64,000 nucleotides of DNA, from contig NZ_FMAY01000007.1 in assembly GCF_900094925.1 (NCBI RefSeq), positions 204,505-268,504 of the forward strand, given 5' to 3'. The notes below the pieces were generated by a model. The model worked only from the letters and a program-made list of their open reading frames with translations. It was not told where the DNA came from and ran no database searches. The position numbers and the translations under genes were made by a program. Below, in pieces: positions 1-9,093 of the stretch. This DNA comes from Kosakonia oryzendophytica (GTDB lineage: Bacteria; Pseudomonadota; Gammaproteobacteria; Enterobacterales; Enterobacteriaceae). How positions within the stretch are numbered: position 1 is the stretch's first letter; each line of letters starts with the position of its first letter.

Positions 1-1178
1 CATTGCAGCAGACCACGTTATTCCAGGGGATGAAATTCTCCACCGACCATCAGCAAATTAAACAATGGGCACCGCTGGTAATGGAAGGGCGCGACCCGCA
101 GCAGAAAGTTGCCGCGACCTGGACGCCCGTCGGTACCGACGTCAACTACGGTGAAATTACCCGCCAGTTAGTGGGTAGCCTGAAAAAGAGCAGCAACTTC
201 ACCCTGCAAACCTCATCGGAAGTGACCGATTTTAAACGCAATGCCGATAACTCCTGGCATGTGACGATTAAAGATGTTAACAACGGCAACGAACACGCCA
301 TTGATGCGAAATATGTCTTTATTGGCGCGGGCGGCGGTGCGTTGAAACTGCTGCAAAAAACCGGCATCCCGGAAGCTGACAACTATGCAGGCTTCCCGGT
401 TGGCGGTTCCTTCCTGATGACGGAAAACCCGGCGATCACCAGCCAGCATCAGCAGAAAGTGTATGGCCAGGCTTCCGTGGGTGCGCCGCCGATGTCCGTT
501 CCGCACATTGATGCCCGCTTTATTGATGGCAAACGTGTCGTGTTGTTTGGGCCGTTCGCCACCTTCTCGACCAAGTTCCTGAAAAACGGCTCATTCTTCG
601 ACCTGCTGAGCACCACCACCACCAGCAATTTTATGCCGATGACCCATGTGGGGCTGGATAACTTTGATCTGGTGAAATACCTGGTGAGCCAGGTCATGCT
701 GAGTGATGACGACCGTTTCGAGGCGCTGAAAGAGTACTACCCGAATGCGCGTAAAGAGGACTGGAAATTGATCCAGGCGGGGCAGCGTGTACAAATCATC
801 AAGAAAGATGAAGACAAAGGCGGGGTGCTGAAACTGGGCACAGAAGTGGTGGTCGATCAGCAAAAAACCATTTCCGCCTTGCTGGGAGCGTCGCCAGGTG
901 CATCCACTGCCGCACCGATCACGCTGAATGTGATCAAGAAAATGTTCCCGGAGCAGTTTGCCTCGCCGCAGTGGCAAAGCAAAATCCACGAAATCGTACC
1001 GAGCTATGGCCAGGAGATGAACGGTAATGTGGCGCTGACCCAGAAGGTCTGGGATGACACCGCCGCGACGTTACAGCTCGCCAAACCGCCGGTGATCCAG
1101 ATGAATACCCAGGGTGCTGCGCCTGCTCCGGCAGAGCAGAAACCTGCCAGCGCGCCACAGCACGATATGGCGCTGTAA
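1..1178 (+). CDS. mqo: Malate:quinone oxidoreductase, C-terminal part (5' end outside window)
   Basis: This is the last 391 codons of a membrane-associated FAD enzyme that oxidises malate to oxaloacetate and passes electrons to quinone. The family is about 550 residues long, so the N-terminal FAD-binding part lies before base 1. The visible part has the family's [19 protein letters not shown] stretch, the GFPVGGSF segment and the SPGASTAAP motif close to the C-terminal third. The C-terminus carries an Ala/Pro-rich tail after the conserved [11 protein letters not shown] region, as seen in Klebsiella/Enterobacter-type Mqo. The open frame runs to base 1 without a start, and a strong terminator follows the stop. 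Confidence 0.95.
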   Translation, partial: LQQTTLFQGMKFSTDHQQIKQWAPLVMEGRDPQQKVAATWTPVGTDVNYGEITRQLVGSLKKSSNFTLQTSSEVTDFKRNADNSWHVTIKDVNNGNEHAIDAKYVFIGAGGGALKLLQKTGIPEADNYAGFPVGGSFLMTENPAITSQHQQKVYGQASVGAPPMSVPHIDARFIDGKRVVLFGPFATFSTKFLKNGSFFDLLSTTTTSNFMPMTHVGLDNFDLVKYLVSQVMLSDDDRFEALKEYYPNARKEDWKLIQAGQRVQIIKKDEDKGGVLKLGTEVVVDQQKTISALLGASPGASTAAPITLNVIKKMFPEQFASPQWQSKIHEIVPSYGQEMNGNVALTQKVWDDTAATLQLAKPPVIQMNTQGAAPAPAEQKPASAPQHDMAL

Positions 1179-1181
1179 ATG

Positions 1182-1213
1182 AAAAAAGCCTCTGTTCGCA
1201 GAGGCTTTTTTTT
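1182..1213 (+). terminator. Rho-independent terminator of mqo
   Basis: A 7-bp GC-rich stem (GCCTCTG/CAGAGGC) with a TTCG tetraloop is followed by a run of Ts, four bases after the mqo stop. Confidence 0.93.
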
Positions 1214-1259
1214 GCGTTGCTATTTCCCGCGTTTGGGGCCGACAGAAAATGTCCGGTAA

Positions 1260-2612
1260 TTACTGCTGCGCACCGGTTTTTTTCAGCTCAATACGTTTGA
1301 TGGGGCCGACAATCACCACAAAACTGAAAATCGCAATCAGGGCATGGACGGCCACGAACACCAGCGCCCACTCAAAATGTCCGGTCGCTTTGACAATATA
1401 GCCAATCACGACTGGCGAAATGATCCCTGCGCAGTTGCCGCAGAGGTTAAAGAATCCGCCAGCCACACCCGCCATCTCTTTCGGCGCGGTATCCGACATA
1501 ACCGCCCAGCCCAGCGCGCCAATCCCTTTCCCAAGGAATGCCAGCGACATAAAGAACACCACCAGGTAAATCGAGTCCACGTAGTTACAAAACACCATGA
1601 CCATCGACAGCAGCATGCCAAGGACAATCGGGGTTTTACGGGCAATCGACAGCGACTGGGTGAGACGCAGAATGCGATCCGAAATGACGCCGCCCAGTAA
1701 CCCGCCAAGGAAGCCACATATCGCCGGGATGGCGGCAATAAATCCCACCGTCTTGATATCGAGCCCTTTTTCCATCGCCAGATAGAGCGGGAACCAGGTG
1801 ATAAAGAAAAACGTCAACACGTTTATGCAGTACTGACCGAGATAGACACCCAGCAGCATACGGTTGGTGATCAGCTGCTTAAACGCGCCAAAATCCACTG
1901 CCGGGCCACTCTTCACTTTGCGCTGATCCATATCCACCAGCGCGCCGCCCTGGCGGATATAGTCGAGCTCTTCGCTGTTTACCGCAGGGTGATTTAACGG
2001 GTTATGCACCACTTTGGCCGCCGCGAAGGTGATCACAATGCCCAACGTACCCATAAAGATAAAGATTGATTGCCAGCCGTAATTCAGTGTCAGCCAGCCC
2101 ATGATGGGGGCAAAAATGGCGGTGGCGAAATATTGTGCAGAGTTAAAAATGGCCGCGGCGGTCGCGCGCTCTTTTGACGGGAACCAGGCGGCGACAAAAC
2201 GGCTGTTGCCCGGCATTACCGGCGCTTCAAACAGGCCAACCAGGAACAGCAGAATGGTGAAGCAGATAATGGCGCCGAAGCCATGGAAGATCTCCACGCA
2301 GCCTTGCAGCAGGGTGAAGACTGACCACATGCACAAGCCACAGAGGTAGACTTTTTTCGACCCAAAACGGTCCAGCAGCCAGCCGCCAGGAATTTGCGCC
2401 AGGCAGTACGCCCAGGCGAAGGCGGAGAAGACCCAGCCCATTTGTCCGGGGTTAATGCCTAACGCGGCGGACATATCTTTGCCAGCAATCGCCAGCGTCG
2501 AACGATCCCCCACGCTTACCGCGGTAATAATGAAGAGAATAATAACGATATGCCACCGGACATTCGTTTTTTTGGCGTGCGCAACACCCTCAAGATTATT
2601 AACCTGACTCAT
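1260..2612 (-). CDS. MFS permease of the anion:cation symporter family (GudP/GarP-like sugar-acid transporter)
   Basis: This 450-residue inner-membrane protein has twelve predicted hydrophobic segments. It closely follows the enterobacterial glucarate/galactarate permeases: the early GDRSTLAIAG, VFSAFAWAYCLAQIPGGWLL and APVMPGNSRFVAAWFP stretches and the late FGKGIGALGWAVMSDTAPKE stretch are family hallmarks. Such proteins import hexarates or related sugar acids with protons. No glucarate, galactarate or galactonate catabolic gene lies beside it, so it is an orphan and the substrate is unknown. The start is ATG at 2612, with a GGTGG-like site upstream on the minus strand. The sequence before it carries a short palindrome that could be its operator. 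Confidence 0.88.
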   Translation of the reverse strand: MSQVNNLEGVAHAKKTNVRWHIVIILFIITAVSVGDRSTLAIAGKDMSAALGINPGQMGWVFSAFAWAYCLAQIPGGWLLDRFGSKKVYLCGLCMWSVFTLLQGCVEIFHGFGAIICFTILLFLVGLFEAPVMPGNSRFVAAWFPSKERATAAAIFNSAQYFATAIFAPIMGWLTLNYGWQSIFIFMGTLGIVITFAAAKVVHNPLNHPAVNSEELDYIRQGGALVDMDQRKVKSGPAVDFGAFKQLITNRMLLGVYLGQYCINVLTFFFITWFPLYLAMEKGLDIKTVGFIAAIPAICGFLGGLLGGVISDRILRLTQSLSIARKTPIVLGMLLSMVMVFCNYVDSIYLVVFFMSLAFLGKGIGALGWAVMSDTAPKEMAGVAGGFFNLCGNCAGIISPVVIGYIVKATGHFEWALVFVAVHALIAIFSFVVIVGPIKRIELKKTGAQQ

Positions 2613-2702
2613 ATGAAACCACCTTAAATTTAAATGAAATCCAAAAATGCCAATAATGGATTCATTTCATTTCGGTGTTACTGAAGTGAATACATTATTA
2701 AC

Positions 2703-2718
2703 ATCACGGAAACGTGAT
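2703..2718. promoter_or_regulatory. Perfect 6-bp inverted repeat upstream of the permease; possible operator
   Basis: ATCACG-GAAA-CGTGAT lies about 90 bases upstream of the permease start, inside a 456-base AT-rich gap (2613-3068) that holds no convincing gene. It could be an operator for the orphan permease. The binding protein is not identifiable from the sequence. Confidence 0.3.
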
Positions 2719-3022
2719 CTGCTTTTATTTAATGTGGCGGTGAAATCGAATGGATTGTCCAGTTCATGATGACGTGGGTAAACGATAGGATTAACGCCAT
2801 AGCGGGGCAATGTGCATTTGCATAACAAAGCGATTTCTTTTTTCATTTCTTTACGTTATACGAAATGTAGTTTGAAGTTGATCACAAAAAAGCACTTGAG
2901 AAAGGATTTTTTCAGGGGGATTGGCCCGTCCTCTTTTTCAGCAGATTGTTTCTATTCCTGGCGTACAAAAAACGCTTTTGCACTGGGGATTGCGGTCTGG
3001 TGTTTATTCTCTTCCATAAATG

Positions 3023-3050
3023 AAAAATGCGACCCGCGTGGTCGCATTTT
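3023..3050 (-). terminator. Terminator after the AcoR-like regulator
   Basis: AAAATGCGACC and GGTCGCATTTT form a stable stem with a tiny loop. On the minus strand it ends in a T-run just after the regulator stop. The flanking A and T runs also allow function on the plus strand. Confidence 0.8.
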
Positions 3051-3068
3051 CTGATGGATATGTGTGCG

Positions 3069-4832
3069 TCAGCCCGCCTGGCGTTTTTCCAGCCGTCGGT
3101 AAAGTGTGCTGCGTGAAATGCCCAGTTTTTTGGCGGCGAGACTCATATTCCCTTGCGCTTCAGCAATCGCACTCTGCTCATCCACCTGCACCACAACAGG
3201 CTCAGGTGGCCGGGCAAGCGGCATTTCACCCGGCAGATCGGCCAGCGTGATGCGATCGCCATCTTCTGCCAGTGCCATTAACACGCGTAACTGACTGAGT
3301 AGCTGGCGCACATTGCCGGGCCAGGGGCGGCGGGCAAGGGCGCTGACGACCTCATCACTCAGCGTCAGGTCGCGGCAAGGCGCGCCCAGTTCATGCCACA
3401 ATTTGTGGATAAAGCGCTCGAGCTGTGGCCATTCGCGCAGCGGGGGAATGCGCACATGAAATTCCTGAATGCGATACAGCAAATCCTCGCGAAACAGCCC
3501 TGCCTGTACCCGCGTGGTTAAATCCTGGTGGGTGGCGCAAATCAGGGCAAAATTCACGTTCCAGGTACTGTTTGCGCCAAGCGGAGTCACTTTTTTCTCC
3601 TGCAACACCCGTAACAACCGGGTTTGTAGTGCCAGCGGCATATCGCCTATTTCATCAAGAAACAGCACGCCGCCATCGGCTTCACGACATTTACCGATAT
3701 AACCTTTCGGACTGGCACCGGTAAATGCGCCAGGGACATAACCAAACAGTTCGGATTCGATCAGGTGTTCCGGCAATGCAGCGCAGTTAATGGCGACAAA
3801 ATTGCCGTTACGCCACTGGCTACGGGTGTAGAGCTCGCGCGCCAGATACTCTTTGCCACAACCAGTTTCGCCTGTCACACACAGTGCGATACCCGCGTTG
3901 ACGATACGCAGCGCTTTCTCTTTTTCGACGGCCAGCCCATCCTGCGGTTGCGTCGTACCGCGCCCGCTGTAACGGCGGGCTGGCAAGGTTTGTCGGGTGT
4001 AATAGCGCCGGTGATTACTGGCATCCTGGATGCTCTCACCCGCGCGCACATCGATGCCGGGGAACAACGTGTCAATATTCAGCACGCCAAAGTGCCCACA
4101 GGTCAGGGAGAACTCATCCATTGCCAGTTTGTTCGCGCCGAGCAGCGTGGTGTCTTCAAAAATCAGTAGCAGTTCGCGGGCGCTACCGAGCACCGCCTGG
4201 TCATGATGCAGACTGAGCAGCCAGCGATTCGCACCCAACGCGCTCATGGTCCACGCATGTTCTATCTCACATACTGCACGACGGATAAGCGCCGCCGCAT
4301 CGCGCCGCGGGGCCAGCGCCGGGGTCGACAGATCCAGCACACCGGCAATGTGCCCGTCCGGGCGAAAAACCGGTGCAGCAGAGCAGAACAACCCGGCGTT
4401 ACGGTTAAGGTAATGCTCGCCGCCGGAGACTTCGCAGTGTTGCTGCAACGCCAGCGCTGTGCCTATCGCATTCGTACCGCGTGCATGCTCTCCCCACAGA
4501 TTGCCCGGCGAAAGCGCGTAGCGTTGGGCTTTATGCAGAAAATCGTTGTTGCCGTGGGTTTCCAGCACCAGGCCGGTGGCATCGGACATCACCATTATCG
4601 AGGGATGACTCGTAAGCTCCGTCGCCAGACGCGACAGCATCGGCGTAACAAGATGTTTTACCCAACTGTTTTCCGCTCGCGCATCTTTTAACTGGGTACT
4701 GGCGACCCACGGCTGGGCGTCATCATCGCGGGTCAGTCCGTAACTGAGACTGCGTTGCCAGGAGTCTTCAAGCTGACAGGGTAGCCCGACAGGGGATTGA
4801 GCGGGGGCTAAAAACCGTGCGCGTTGCGGCAT
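3069..4832 (-). CDS. Sigma-54-dependent activator, AcoR-like
   Basis: This is a 587-residue enhancer-binding protein: an N-terminal GAF-type sensory region (about residues 60-200), a sigma-54 AAA+ domain with Walker A GETGCGKE near residue 320, the sigma-54 contact loop GAFTGA near residue 369 and a Walker B region around GGVLFLDEIGDM, and a C-terminal Fis-type helix-turn-helix (about 555-586). An upstream in-frame ATG at 4937 exists, but the ATG at 4832 has a GGAGAG site and starts with the family's usual short lead-in, so it is preferred. It is divergent from the aldehyde/alcohol dehydrogenase pair, whose promoter is a near-perfect sigma-54 site, so it very probably activates them in response to acetoin, ethanol or an aldehyde. 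The effector is inferred. Confidence 0.9.
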   Translation of the reverse strand: MPQRARFLAPAQSPVGLPCQLEDSWQRSLSYGLTRDDDAQPWVASTQLKDARAENSWVKHLVTPMLSRLATELTSHPSIMVMSDATGLVLETHGNNDFLHKAQRYALSPGNLWGEHARGTNAIGTALALQQHCEVSGGEHYLNRNAGLFCSAAPVFRPDGHIAGVLDLSTPALAPRRDAAALIRRAVCEIEHAWTMSALGANRWLLSLHHDQAVLGSARELLLIFEDTTLLGANKLAMDEFSLTCGHFGVLNIDTLFPGIDVRAGESIQDASNHRRYYTRQTLPARRYSGRGTTQPQDGLAVEKEKALRIVNAGIALCVTGETGCGKEYLARELYTRSQWRNGNFVAINCAALPEHLIESELFGYVPGAFTGASPKGYIGKCREADGGVLFLDEIGDMPLALQTRLLRVLQEKKVTPLGANSTWNVNFALICATHQDLTTRVQAGLFREDLLYRIQEFHVRIPPLREWPQLERFIHKLWHELGAPCRDLTLSDEVVSALARRPWPGNVRQLLSQLRVLMALAEDGDRITLADLPGEMPLARPPEPVVVQVDEQSAIAEAQGNMSLAAKKLGISRSTLYRRLEKRQAG

Positions 4833-4851
4833 GTGACTCTCCGGTGGTTGG

Positions 4852-4903
4852 GTGTTGCATTTATGTAGCACAAAGGTGTCGCGCTTGTAGCGATGTGCAA
4901 CAC
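4852..4903. promoter_or_regulatory. Candidate upstream activator sites for the AcoR-like protein
   Basis: GTGTTGCA (4852-4859) and its exact reverse complement TGCAACAC (4896-4903) flank related partial copies such as TGTAGCAC (4865-4872). The array lies about 120-170 bases upstream of the sigma-54 promoter, the usual distance for enhancer sites bound by this activator class. Confidence 0.5.
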
Positions 4904-5021
4904 ACTTCCTGGAGAGAATCCCGGGGCGCTGTATCAAAATGATACAGCGCGAACCTGCCAGGTATTTCTAATGAACTGATTCGAAAGCAAAAAACGGATT
5001 TTTAATCCATGGGTACGATAC

Positions 5022-5037
5022 TGGCATAAGAACTGCT
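5022..5037 (+). promoter_or_regulatory. Sigma-54 (-24/-12) promoter
   Basis: TGGCATAAGAACTGCT matches the TGGCAC-N5-TTGC consensus, with the invariant GG and GC at exactly the required 12-base offset. It ends 66 bases before the aldehyde dehydrogenase start and lies in the gap shared with the divergent sigma-54 activator. Confidence 0.85.
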
Positions 5038-5103
5038 TATGTTCCCCTGTCCGCATGTGAGCGAGACGCCTCACCTGTACCGATAATAAAAGAGGAACAT
5101 CTT

Positions 5104-6624
5104 ATGAAATACGCTCATCCTGGCCACGCCGGCGCGAAAGTCTCTTTTAAACAACGTTATGGAAACTACATTGGCGGTAAGTTTGTTGATCCGGTGGAAG
5201 AGCGCTGGTTCACCAATACCTCACCTGTGACCGGAGAGGTGATCGCTGAGTTTCCACGTTCTGATGCAGCGGATATCGAAAAGGCTCTGGACGCAGCGCA
5301 TGCTGCCGCCGACGCCTGGGGAAAAACAAGCGTGCAGGATCGTGCCAATGTGCTGCTGGCCATTGCCGACCGCATTGAAGCCAATCTGGAAATGTTGGCC
5401 TTAACCGAAACCTGGGACAACGGTAAACCGATCCGCGAAACCCTCGGGGCGGATCTGCCACTGGCAGTTGATCACTTCCGCTATTTCGCGGGCTGTATTC
5501 GTGCACAGGAGGGAACGGCGGCGGAGATCGACAGTAATACCGTCGCTTACCATATTTATGAGCCACTGGGTGTCGTGGGGCAGATTATTCCGTGGAACTT
5601 CCCGCTGCTGATGGCGGCCTGGAAACTGGCTCCGGCGCTGGCGGCGGGGAACTGCGTGGTGTTAAAACCGGCGGAACAAACGCCGCTGGGGATCTGCGTA
5701 CTGATGGAGTTGATTGGCGATCTCCTGCCTGCTGGCGTACTCAATGTGGTGCACGGCTTTGGTACGGAAGCCGGTGAACCGCTGGCGCGCAGCAAACGTA
5801 TTGAGAAAATCGCGTTTACTGGCTCCACGCCTATCGGGCGGCATATTCTCTCCTGCGCAGCGGAAAACATTATCCCCAGCACCGTCGAACTCGGCGGCAA
5901 ATCGCCAAACATCTACTTTGAAGATGTCATGAACGGTGATGAAGGCTTTATCGATAAAGCCGTGGAAGGTGTGGTGCTGGGCTTCTTTAACCAGGGCGAA
6001 GTCTGTACCTGCCCATCGCGTGTGCTGGTGCAGGAGTCCATCTATCCGCAGTTCGTTGAAAAAGTCATTGCCCGCATGGCCAACATCCGCAAAGGCGACC
6101 CCTTTGACACCGACACGATGATCGGCGCGCAGGCCTCGCAGGAGCAGTACGACAAGATCCTCTCGTATATCTCTATCGCCCGCGATGAAGGCGGCGAAAT
6201 CATTACCGGTGGCGCGCATGTGGAGCATGGCGGCGGGTTGCAAAACGGTTTCTATATCCAACCGACGTTGATCAAAGGCCATAACGGCATGCGCTGCTTC
6301 CAGGAAGAGATTTTTGGCCCCGTGCTCGGGATCACCACGTTTAAAGATGAAGCCGAAGCGTTGCGTATTGCCAACGATACCGAATTCGGTCTGGGGGCCG
6401 GTGTGTGGACACTGGATATCAATCGCGCCTGGCGTATGGGACGCGGCATTAAAGCGGGACGTGTCTGGACCAACTGTTACCACCTCTACCCGGCGCATGC
6501 CGCGTTTGGGGGGTATAAAAACTCAGGGGTCGGCCGCGAAACGCACAAGCTGGCGCTGAGCCACTATCAGCAGATCAAAAACCTGCTGGTGAGCTACAGC
6601 GGTTCACCGCTGGGACTGTATTGA
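5104..6624 (+). CDS. NAD(P)-dependent acetaldehyde dehydrogenase (AcoD/ExaC/AldB type)
   Basis: This 506-residue aldehyde dehydrogenase superfamily enzyme oxidises aldehydes, most likely acetaldehyde, to the acid. Visible motifs are the oxyanion Asn region [12 protein letters not shown], the cofactor-binding FTGSTPIGR, the catalytic Glu in [11 protein letters not shown], the nucleophile Cys in [13 protein letters not shown] and EIFGPV. Length and the N-terminal [10 protein letters not shown] start match the AldB/AcoD/ExaC group. A GAGGAA ribosome site precedes ATG 5104. It is the first gene after the sigma-54 promoter and is followed 27 bases later by an alcohol dehydrogenase, so the two probably oxidise ethanol to acetate stepwise. 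Confidence 0.93.
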   Translation: MKYAHPGHAGAKVSFKQRYGNYIGGKFVDPVEERWFTNTSPVTGEVIAEFPRSDAADIEKALDAAHAAADAWGKTSVQDRANVLLAIADRIEANLEMLALTETWDNGKPIRETLGADLPLAVDHFRYFAGCIRAQEGTAAEIDSNTVAYHIYEPLGVVGQIIPWNFPLLMAAWKLAPALAAGNCVVLKPAEQTPLGICVLMELIGDLLPAGVLNVVHGFGTEAGEPLARSKRIEKIAFTGSTPIGRHILSCAAENIIPSTVELGGKSPNIYFEDVMNGDEGFIDKAVEGVVLGFFNQGEVCTCPSRVLVQESIYPQFVEKVIARMANIRKGDPFDTDTMIGAQASQEQYDKILSYISIARDEGGEIITGGAHVEHGGGLQNGFYIQPTLIKGHNGMRCFQEEIFGPVLGITTFKDEAEALRIANDTEFGLGAGVWTLDINRAWRMGRGIKAGRVWTNCYHLYPAHAAFGGYKNSGVGRETHKLALSHYQQIKNLLVSYSGSPLGLY

Positions 6625-6651
6625 TAAACCACATCAGGATGAGGTGATGAC

Positions 6652-7683
6652 ATGCAACTGAAAACCATGAAAGCGGCGGTGGTCAAAGCGTTTGGTCAAC
6701 CGCTGGTGATTGAAGAAGTGATGGTGCCTGGCGTTGAGCCAGGCAAAATCCTCGTGAAAATTGAAGCCACGGGGGTGTGCCATACGGATCTGCATGCCGC
6801 AGACGGTGACTGGCCAATCAAACCCAACCCGCCGTTTATTCCCGGTCATGAAGGGGTGGGCCGTGTTGTGGCGGTCGGGCCAGGGGTGAAGCATGTAAAA
6901 GAGGGCGATCGCGTTGGGGTGCCGTGGCTCTACTCCGCCTGCGGTCATTGTGAGCACTGCCTGGGCGGGTGGGAAACCCTCTGCCATTCTCAGCAAAACG
7001 CGGGTTACTCGGTCAACGGTACTTTTGCGGAATATTGCCTTGCGGATGCCAGCTACGTCGGCATCCTGCCGGACAATGTGGAGTATCACAGCATTGCGCC
7101 GATCCTCTGTGCGGGCGTGACGGTCTACAAAGGTTTGAAAATGACCGAAGCCCGGGCGGGTGAGTGGGTGGTGGTCTCGGGCATTGGCGGGCTGGGTCAC
7201 CTGGCGATTCAGTATGCGGTGGCGATGGGGATGAACGTCGCGGCAGTGGACATCGATGACGATAAGCTGGCGTTTGCCCGCCGTCTGGGCGCATCGGTGG
7301 TGGTCAATGCGCGGCAGGAAGATCCCGGCACGCGTTTCCACACCGAGTTTGGCGGCGCGCATGGTGTGCTGGTCACCGCGGTTTCGCCGAAGGCATTTGA
7401 ACAGGCGACAACCATGATGCGTCGCGGCGGCACAATGGTGCTGAACGGATTGCCACCGGGCAAATTCGATCTCTCTATCTTTGATATGGTGCTGGATGGC
7501 ATTACCGTTCGCGGCTCGATTGTCGGAACGCGCAAAGATTTGCAAGAGGCGCTGGATTTCGCCGGGCGGAATAAAGTGCATGCGGAAATTGCCGTTGAGC
7601 CGCTGGAGAACATCAACAGCATTTTTGAACGTATGCGCGCCGGGAAAATCACCGGGCGTATTGTTGTCGATATGTCGAAATAA
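6652..7683 (+). CDS. adhP: Zinc-dependent alcohol dehydrogenase, AdhP-like
   Basis: This is a 343-residue medium-chain dehydrogenase/reductase. The catalytic zinc site is shown by GVCHTDLH and GHEGVGRV, the structural zinc by the four-Cys lobe CGHCEHC...C, and the nucleotide-binding fold by [13 protein letters not shown]. It resembles E. coli AdhP in length and motif order. A GAGGTGATGAC ribosome site precedes ATG 6652; a second in-frame ATG five codons in would match the shorter AdhP start. It is co-transcribed with the upstream aldehyde dehydrogenase and ends at a strong terminator. Confidence 0.87.
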   Translation: MQLKTMKAAVVKAFGQPLVIEEVMVPGVEPGKILVKIEATGVCHTDLHAADGDWPIKPNPPFIPGHEGVGRVVAVGPGVKHVKEGDRVGVPWLYSACGHCEHCLGGWETLCHSQQNAGYSVNGTFAEYCLADASYVGILPDNVEYHSIAPILCAGVTVYKGLKMTEARAGEWVVVSGIGGLGHLAIQYAVAMGMNVAAVDIDDDKLAFARRLGASVVVNARQEDPGTRFHTEFGGAHGVLVTAVSPKAFEQATTMMRRGGTMVLNGLPPGKFDLSIFDMVLDGITVRGSIVGTRKDLQEALDFAGRNKVHAEIAVEPLENINSIFERMRAGKITGRIVVDMSK

Positions 7684-7692
7684 CCGGCTGAT

Positions 7693-7720
7693 AAAACGGG
7701 GCACAATGCCCCGTTTTTTT
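7693..7720 (+). terminator. Rho-independent terminator of the ald-adh operon
   Basis: AAAACGGGGC, a 5-base loop and GCCCCGTTTTTTT form a perfect stem with a T-tail between the convergent alcohol dehydrogenase and hydrolase genes. The A-run on the other side makes it usable by both strands. Confidence 0.93.
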
Positions 7721-7723
7721 CAT

Positions 7724-8608
7724 TCAGCGTAACGCATCCGCAAACGCCGCAAGCTGGCGGTTAAAGCGCTGCGGCTCCTCCACAAACGGGGCATGCCCGG
7801 AATCCGCATACAGTGTCGTTCCGATCGTTGGATTGACGCCACGCGCCCGCGCCAGTGATGTTTGCGGGTTGACCAGCCGATCTTTCGCACCGTAGATAAA
7901 CTGCACCGGGACGGTGGCTTTTCCCAGCCCGCGCTCAAGATCGACATGCATTGAAGGCACGGCACGCTGCATCTCCCAGGATGCCAGTGCGGCGTTTGCC
8001 AGCAAGCGTTGAAAGGTCACCTCGTCCGGCTGCTGGTGGAAACAGAGTCGCAGAAATGCCCGTTCGCCATCAAGGTGGGTACGCAAATCAGGCGAGATCA
8101 TCGCGGCATACACCTGCGGGTGTGGTGGGATCTGTTCCGGTGCCAGTTCCACGACGCCATCTACGTACAGCGCTCCGCCAATGTGGCTATCGCCAAACGC
8201 GGCCAGATAGTGGCTGATAACCGCACCACCGAGCGACCAGCCGACCAGCATCGGGCGTTGCGCAGCACTCCCCTCTATCACCGTGGCGACATCATCTGCC
8301 CAACGTCGGCCTTCACTGTAAGCGGTAGATTGCGTGGGTTTTGCCGAGAGCCCGTGGCCGCGTAAATCAAAACTGATTAAGCGGAAGCGCTGTAGCTGCG
8401 GATCCCGCCACTGTTTTTCCCAGTTAAGATGACTGCCCAGCAGGCCATGAATAAAAATGATCGGCTGCCCTTGCGGGTTGCCGGTTTCCTGCACTGCCAG
8501 TGTTACGCCATCCGGGGCGGTGACGGTGTACTGTTTTTCGCTGGCAAACAGCGAAACGGATACGAAAAGCAGTACGGTGCAAATAGAACGGTAAACGGAT
8601 AACAGCAT
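7724..8608 (-). CDS. Exported alpha/beta hydrolase
   Basis: This 294-residue alpha/beta-hydrolase-fold protein has a cleavable-looking N-terminal signal (about residues 1-22, hydrophobic core then ASE). It has the oxyanion HGLLGS, the nucleophile elbow GWSLGG, the acid in YGAKDRLV and the catalytic His in SGHAPFVEEP. The reaction is probably ester hydrolysis or a related step; the substrate is unknown. A longer frame exists, but ATG 8608 has a GAGGA site and begins the signal peptide. It is divergent from a MerR regulator, with a MerR-type stretched promoter between them, so it is probably the regulated target. Confidence 0.82.
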   Translation of the reverse strand: MLLSVYRSICTVLLFVSVSLFASEKQYTVTAPDGVTLAVQETGNPQGQPIIFIHGLLGSHLNWEKQWRDPQLQRFRLISFDLRGHGLSAKPTQSTAYSEGRRWADDVATVIEGSAAQRPMLVGWSLGGAVISHYLAAFGDSHIGGALYVDGVVELAPEQIPPHPQVYAAMISPDLRTHLDGERAFLRLCFHQQPDEVTFQRLLANAALASWEMQRAVPSMHVDLERGLGKATVPVQFIYGAKDRLVNPQTSLARARGVNPTIGTTLYADSGHAPFVEEPQRFNRQLAAFADALR

Positions 8609-8640
8609 AAAATGTTCCTCCTCGTGGGTGTTCGCGGCTA

Positions 8641-8671
8641 TCCTCAACCCTGACACTGGTGTCAGAGTCAA
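8641..8671 (-). promoter_or_regulatory. MerR-type promoter with over-long spacer and dyad operator
   Basis: Read on the minus strand, a -35 TTGACT (8671-8666) is followed by a 19-20-base spacer and a weak -10 (TGAGGA/GAGGAT). The spacer contains the perfect palindrome TGACACTGGTGTCA (8651-8664). A stretched spacer with a central dyad is the signature of promoters twisted open by MerR-family activators. It points at the hydrolase gene. Confidence 0.75.
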
Positions 8672-8694
8672 GCGGTAACGAAGGAGAAGGTGAG

Positions 8695-9042
8695 ATGCTA
8701 TCCATTGGCGATGTCGCCCGGCAAACGGGCGTCAGCGTACGTTCCATCCGTCATTATGATCGGCACGGGTTGTTGTGCTCCACGCGTGCCTGTAATGGCT
8801 ATCGCTACTTTCCGCCTCAGGCGGTGGAGCAGGTGCGCCAGATCCAGCAACTGATTGCCACCGGCTTCAGCCTTGCTGAAATTGCGACGTTTCCGGCCTG
8901 TATGCGTAACGTTGAAGGGGCGGCGTTCTGCCCGCAAACCCGTGCACTACAGCGCAAGCGCTTAGCGGCCATTGAAACGCAAATCGCGGCGCTTGAGCGT
9001 CGTCGTGTCCAATTGATGGCAGCGCTGGCTGACGAGCAATAA
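8695..9042 (+). CDS. MerR-family transcriptional regulator
   Basis: This 115-residue protein starts with the MerR winged helix (LSIGDVARQTGVSVRSIRHYDRHGLL). It continues with the conserved NGYRYFPPQAVEQV and ends in a coiled-coil dimerisation helix (residues about 75-112). Two cysteines (in PACMRN and AFCPQT) flank the helix start and could sense a metal, thiol or electrophile; this is inference. ATG 8695 with AAGGAG is preferred to the earlier in-frame ATG at 8659, which lies within the operator. It is divergent from the hydrolase and probably controls it through the dyad promoter between them. Confidence 0.88.
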   Translation: MLSIGDVARQTGVSVRSIRHYDRHGLLCSTRACNGYRYFPPQAVEQVRQIQQLIATGFSLAEIATFPACMRNVEGAAFCPQTRALQRKRLAAIETQIAALERRRVQLMAALADEQ

Positions 9043-9043
9043 A

Positions 9044-9066
9044 AAACGACGCCCGTGGGCGTCGTT
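9044..9066 (+). terminator. Hairpin terminator between merR-type gene and gap
   Basis: ACGACGCCC and GGGCGTCGT pair with a 2-base loop. The upstream A-run gives a T-tail only on the minus strand, so it probably also ends the convergent GAPDH transcript. Confidence 0.65.
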
Positions 9067-9093
9067 CCGTTCAGTCAGGGTAAGCAGAGACGA

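Noticed and set aside
5662..6498. 278-codon minus-strand frame inside the aldehyde dehydrogenase gene
   Set aside because: It is a shadow of a clearly identified enzyme, without a ribosome site.
6634..7704. 356-codon open frame antisense to the alcohol dehydrogenase
   Set aside because: It mirrors the GC-rich codon pattern of the real gene, has no ribosome site, and its translation (His/Arg-rich) has no family likeness.
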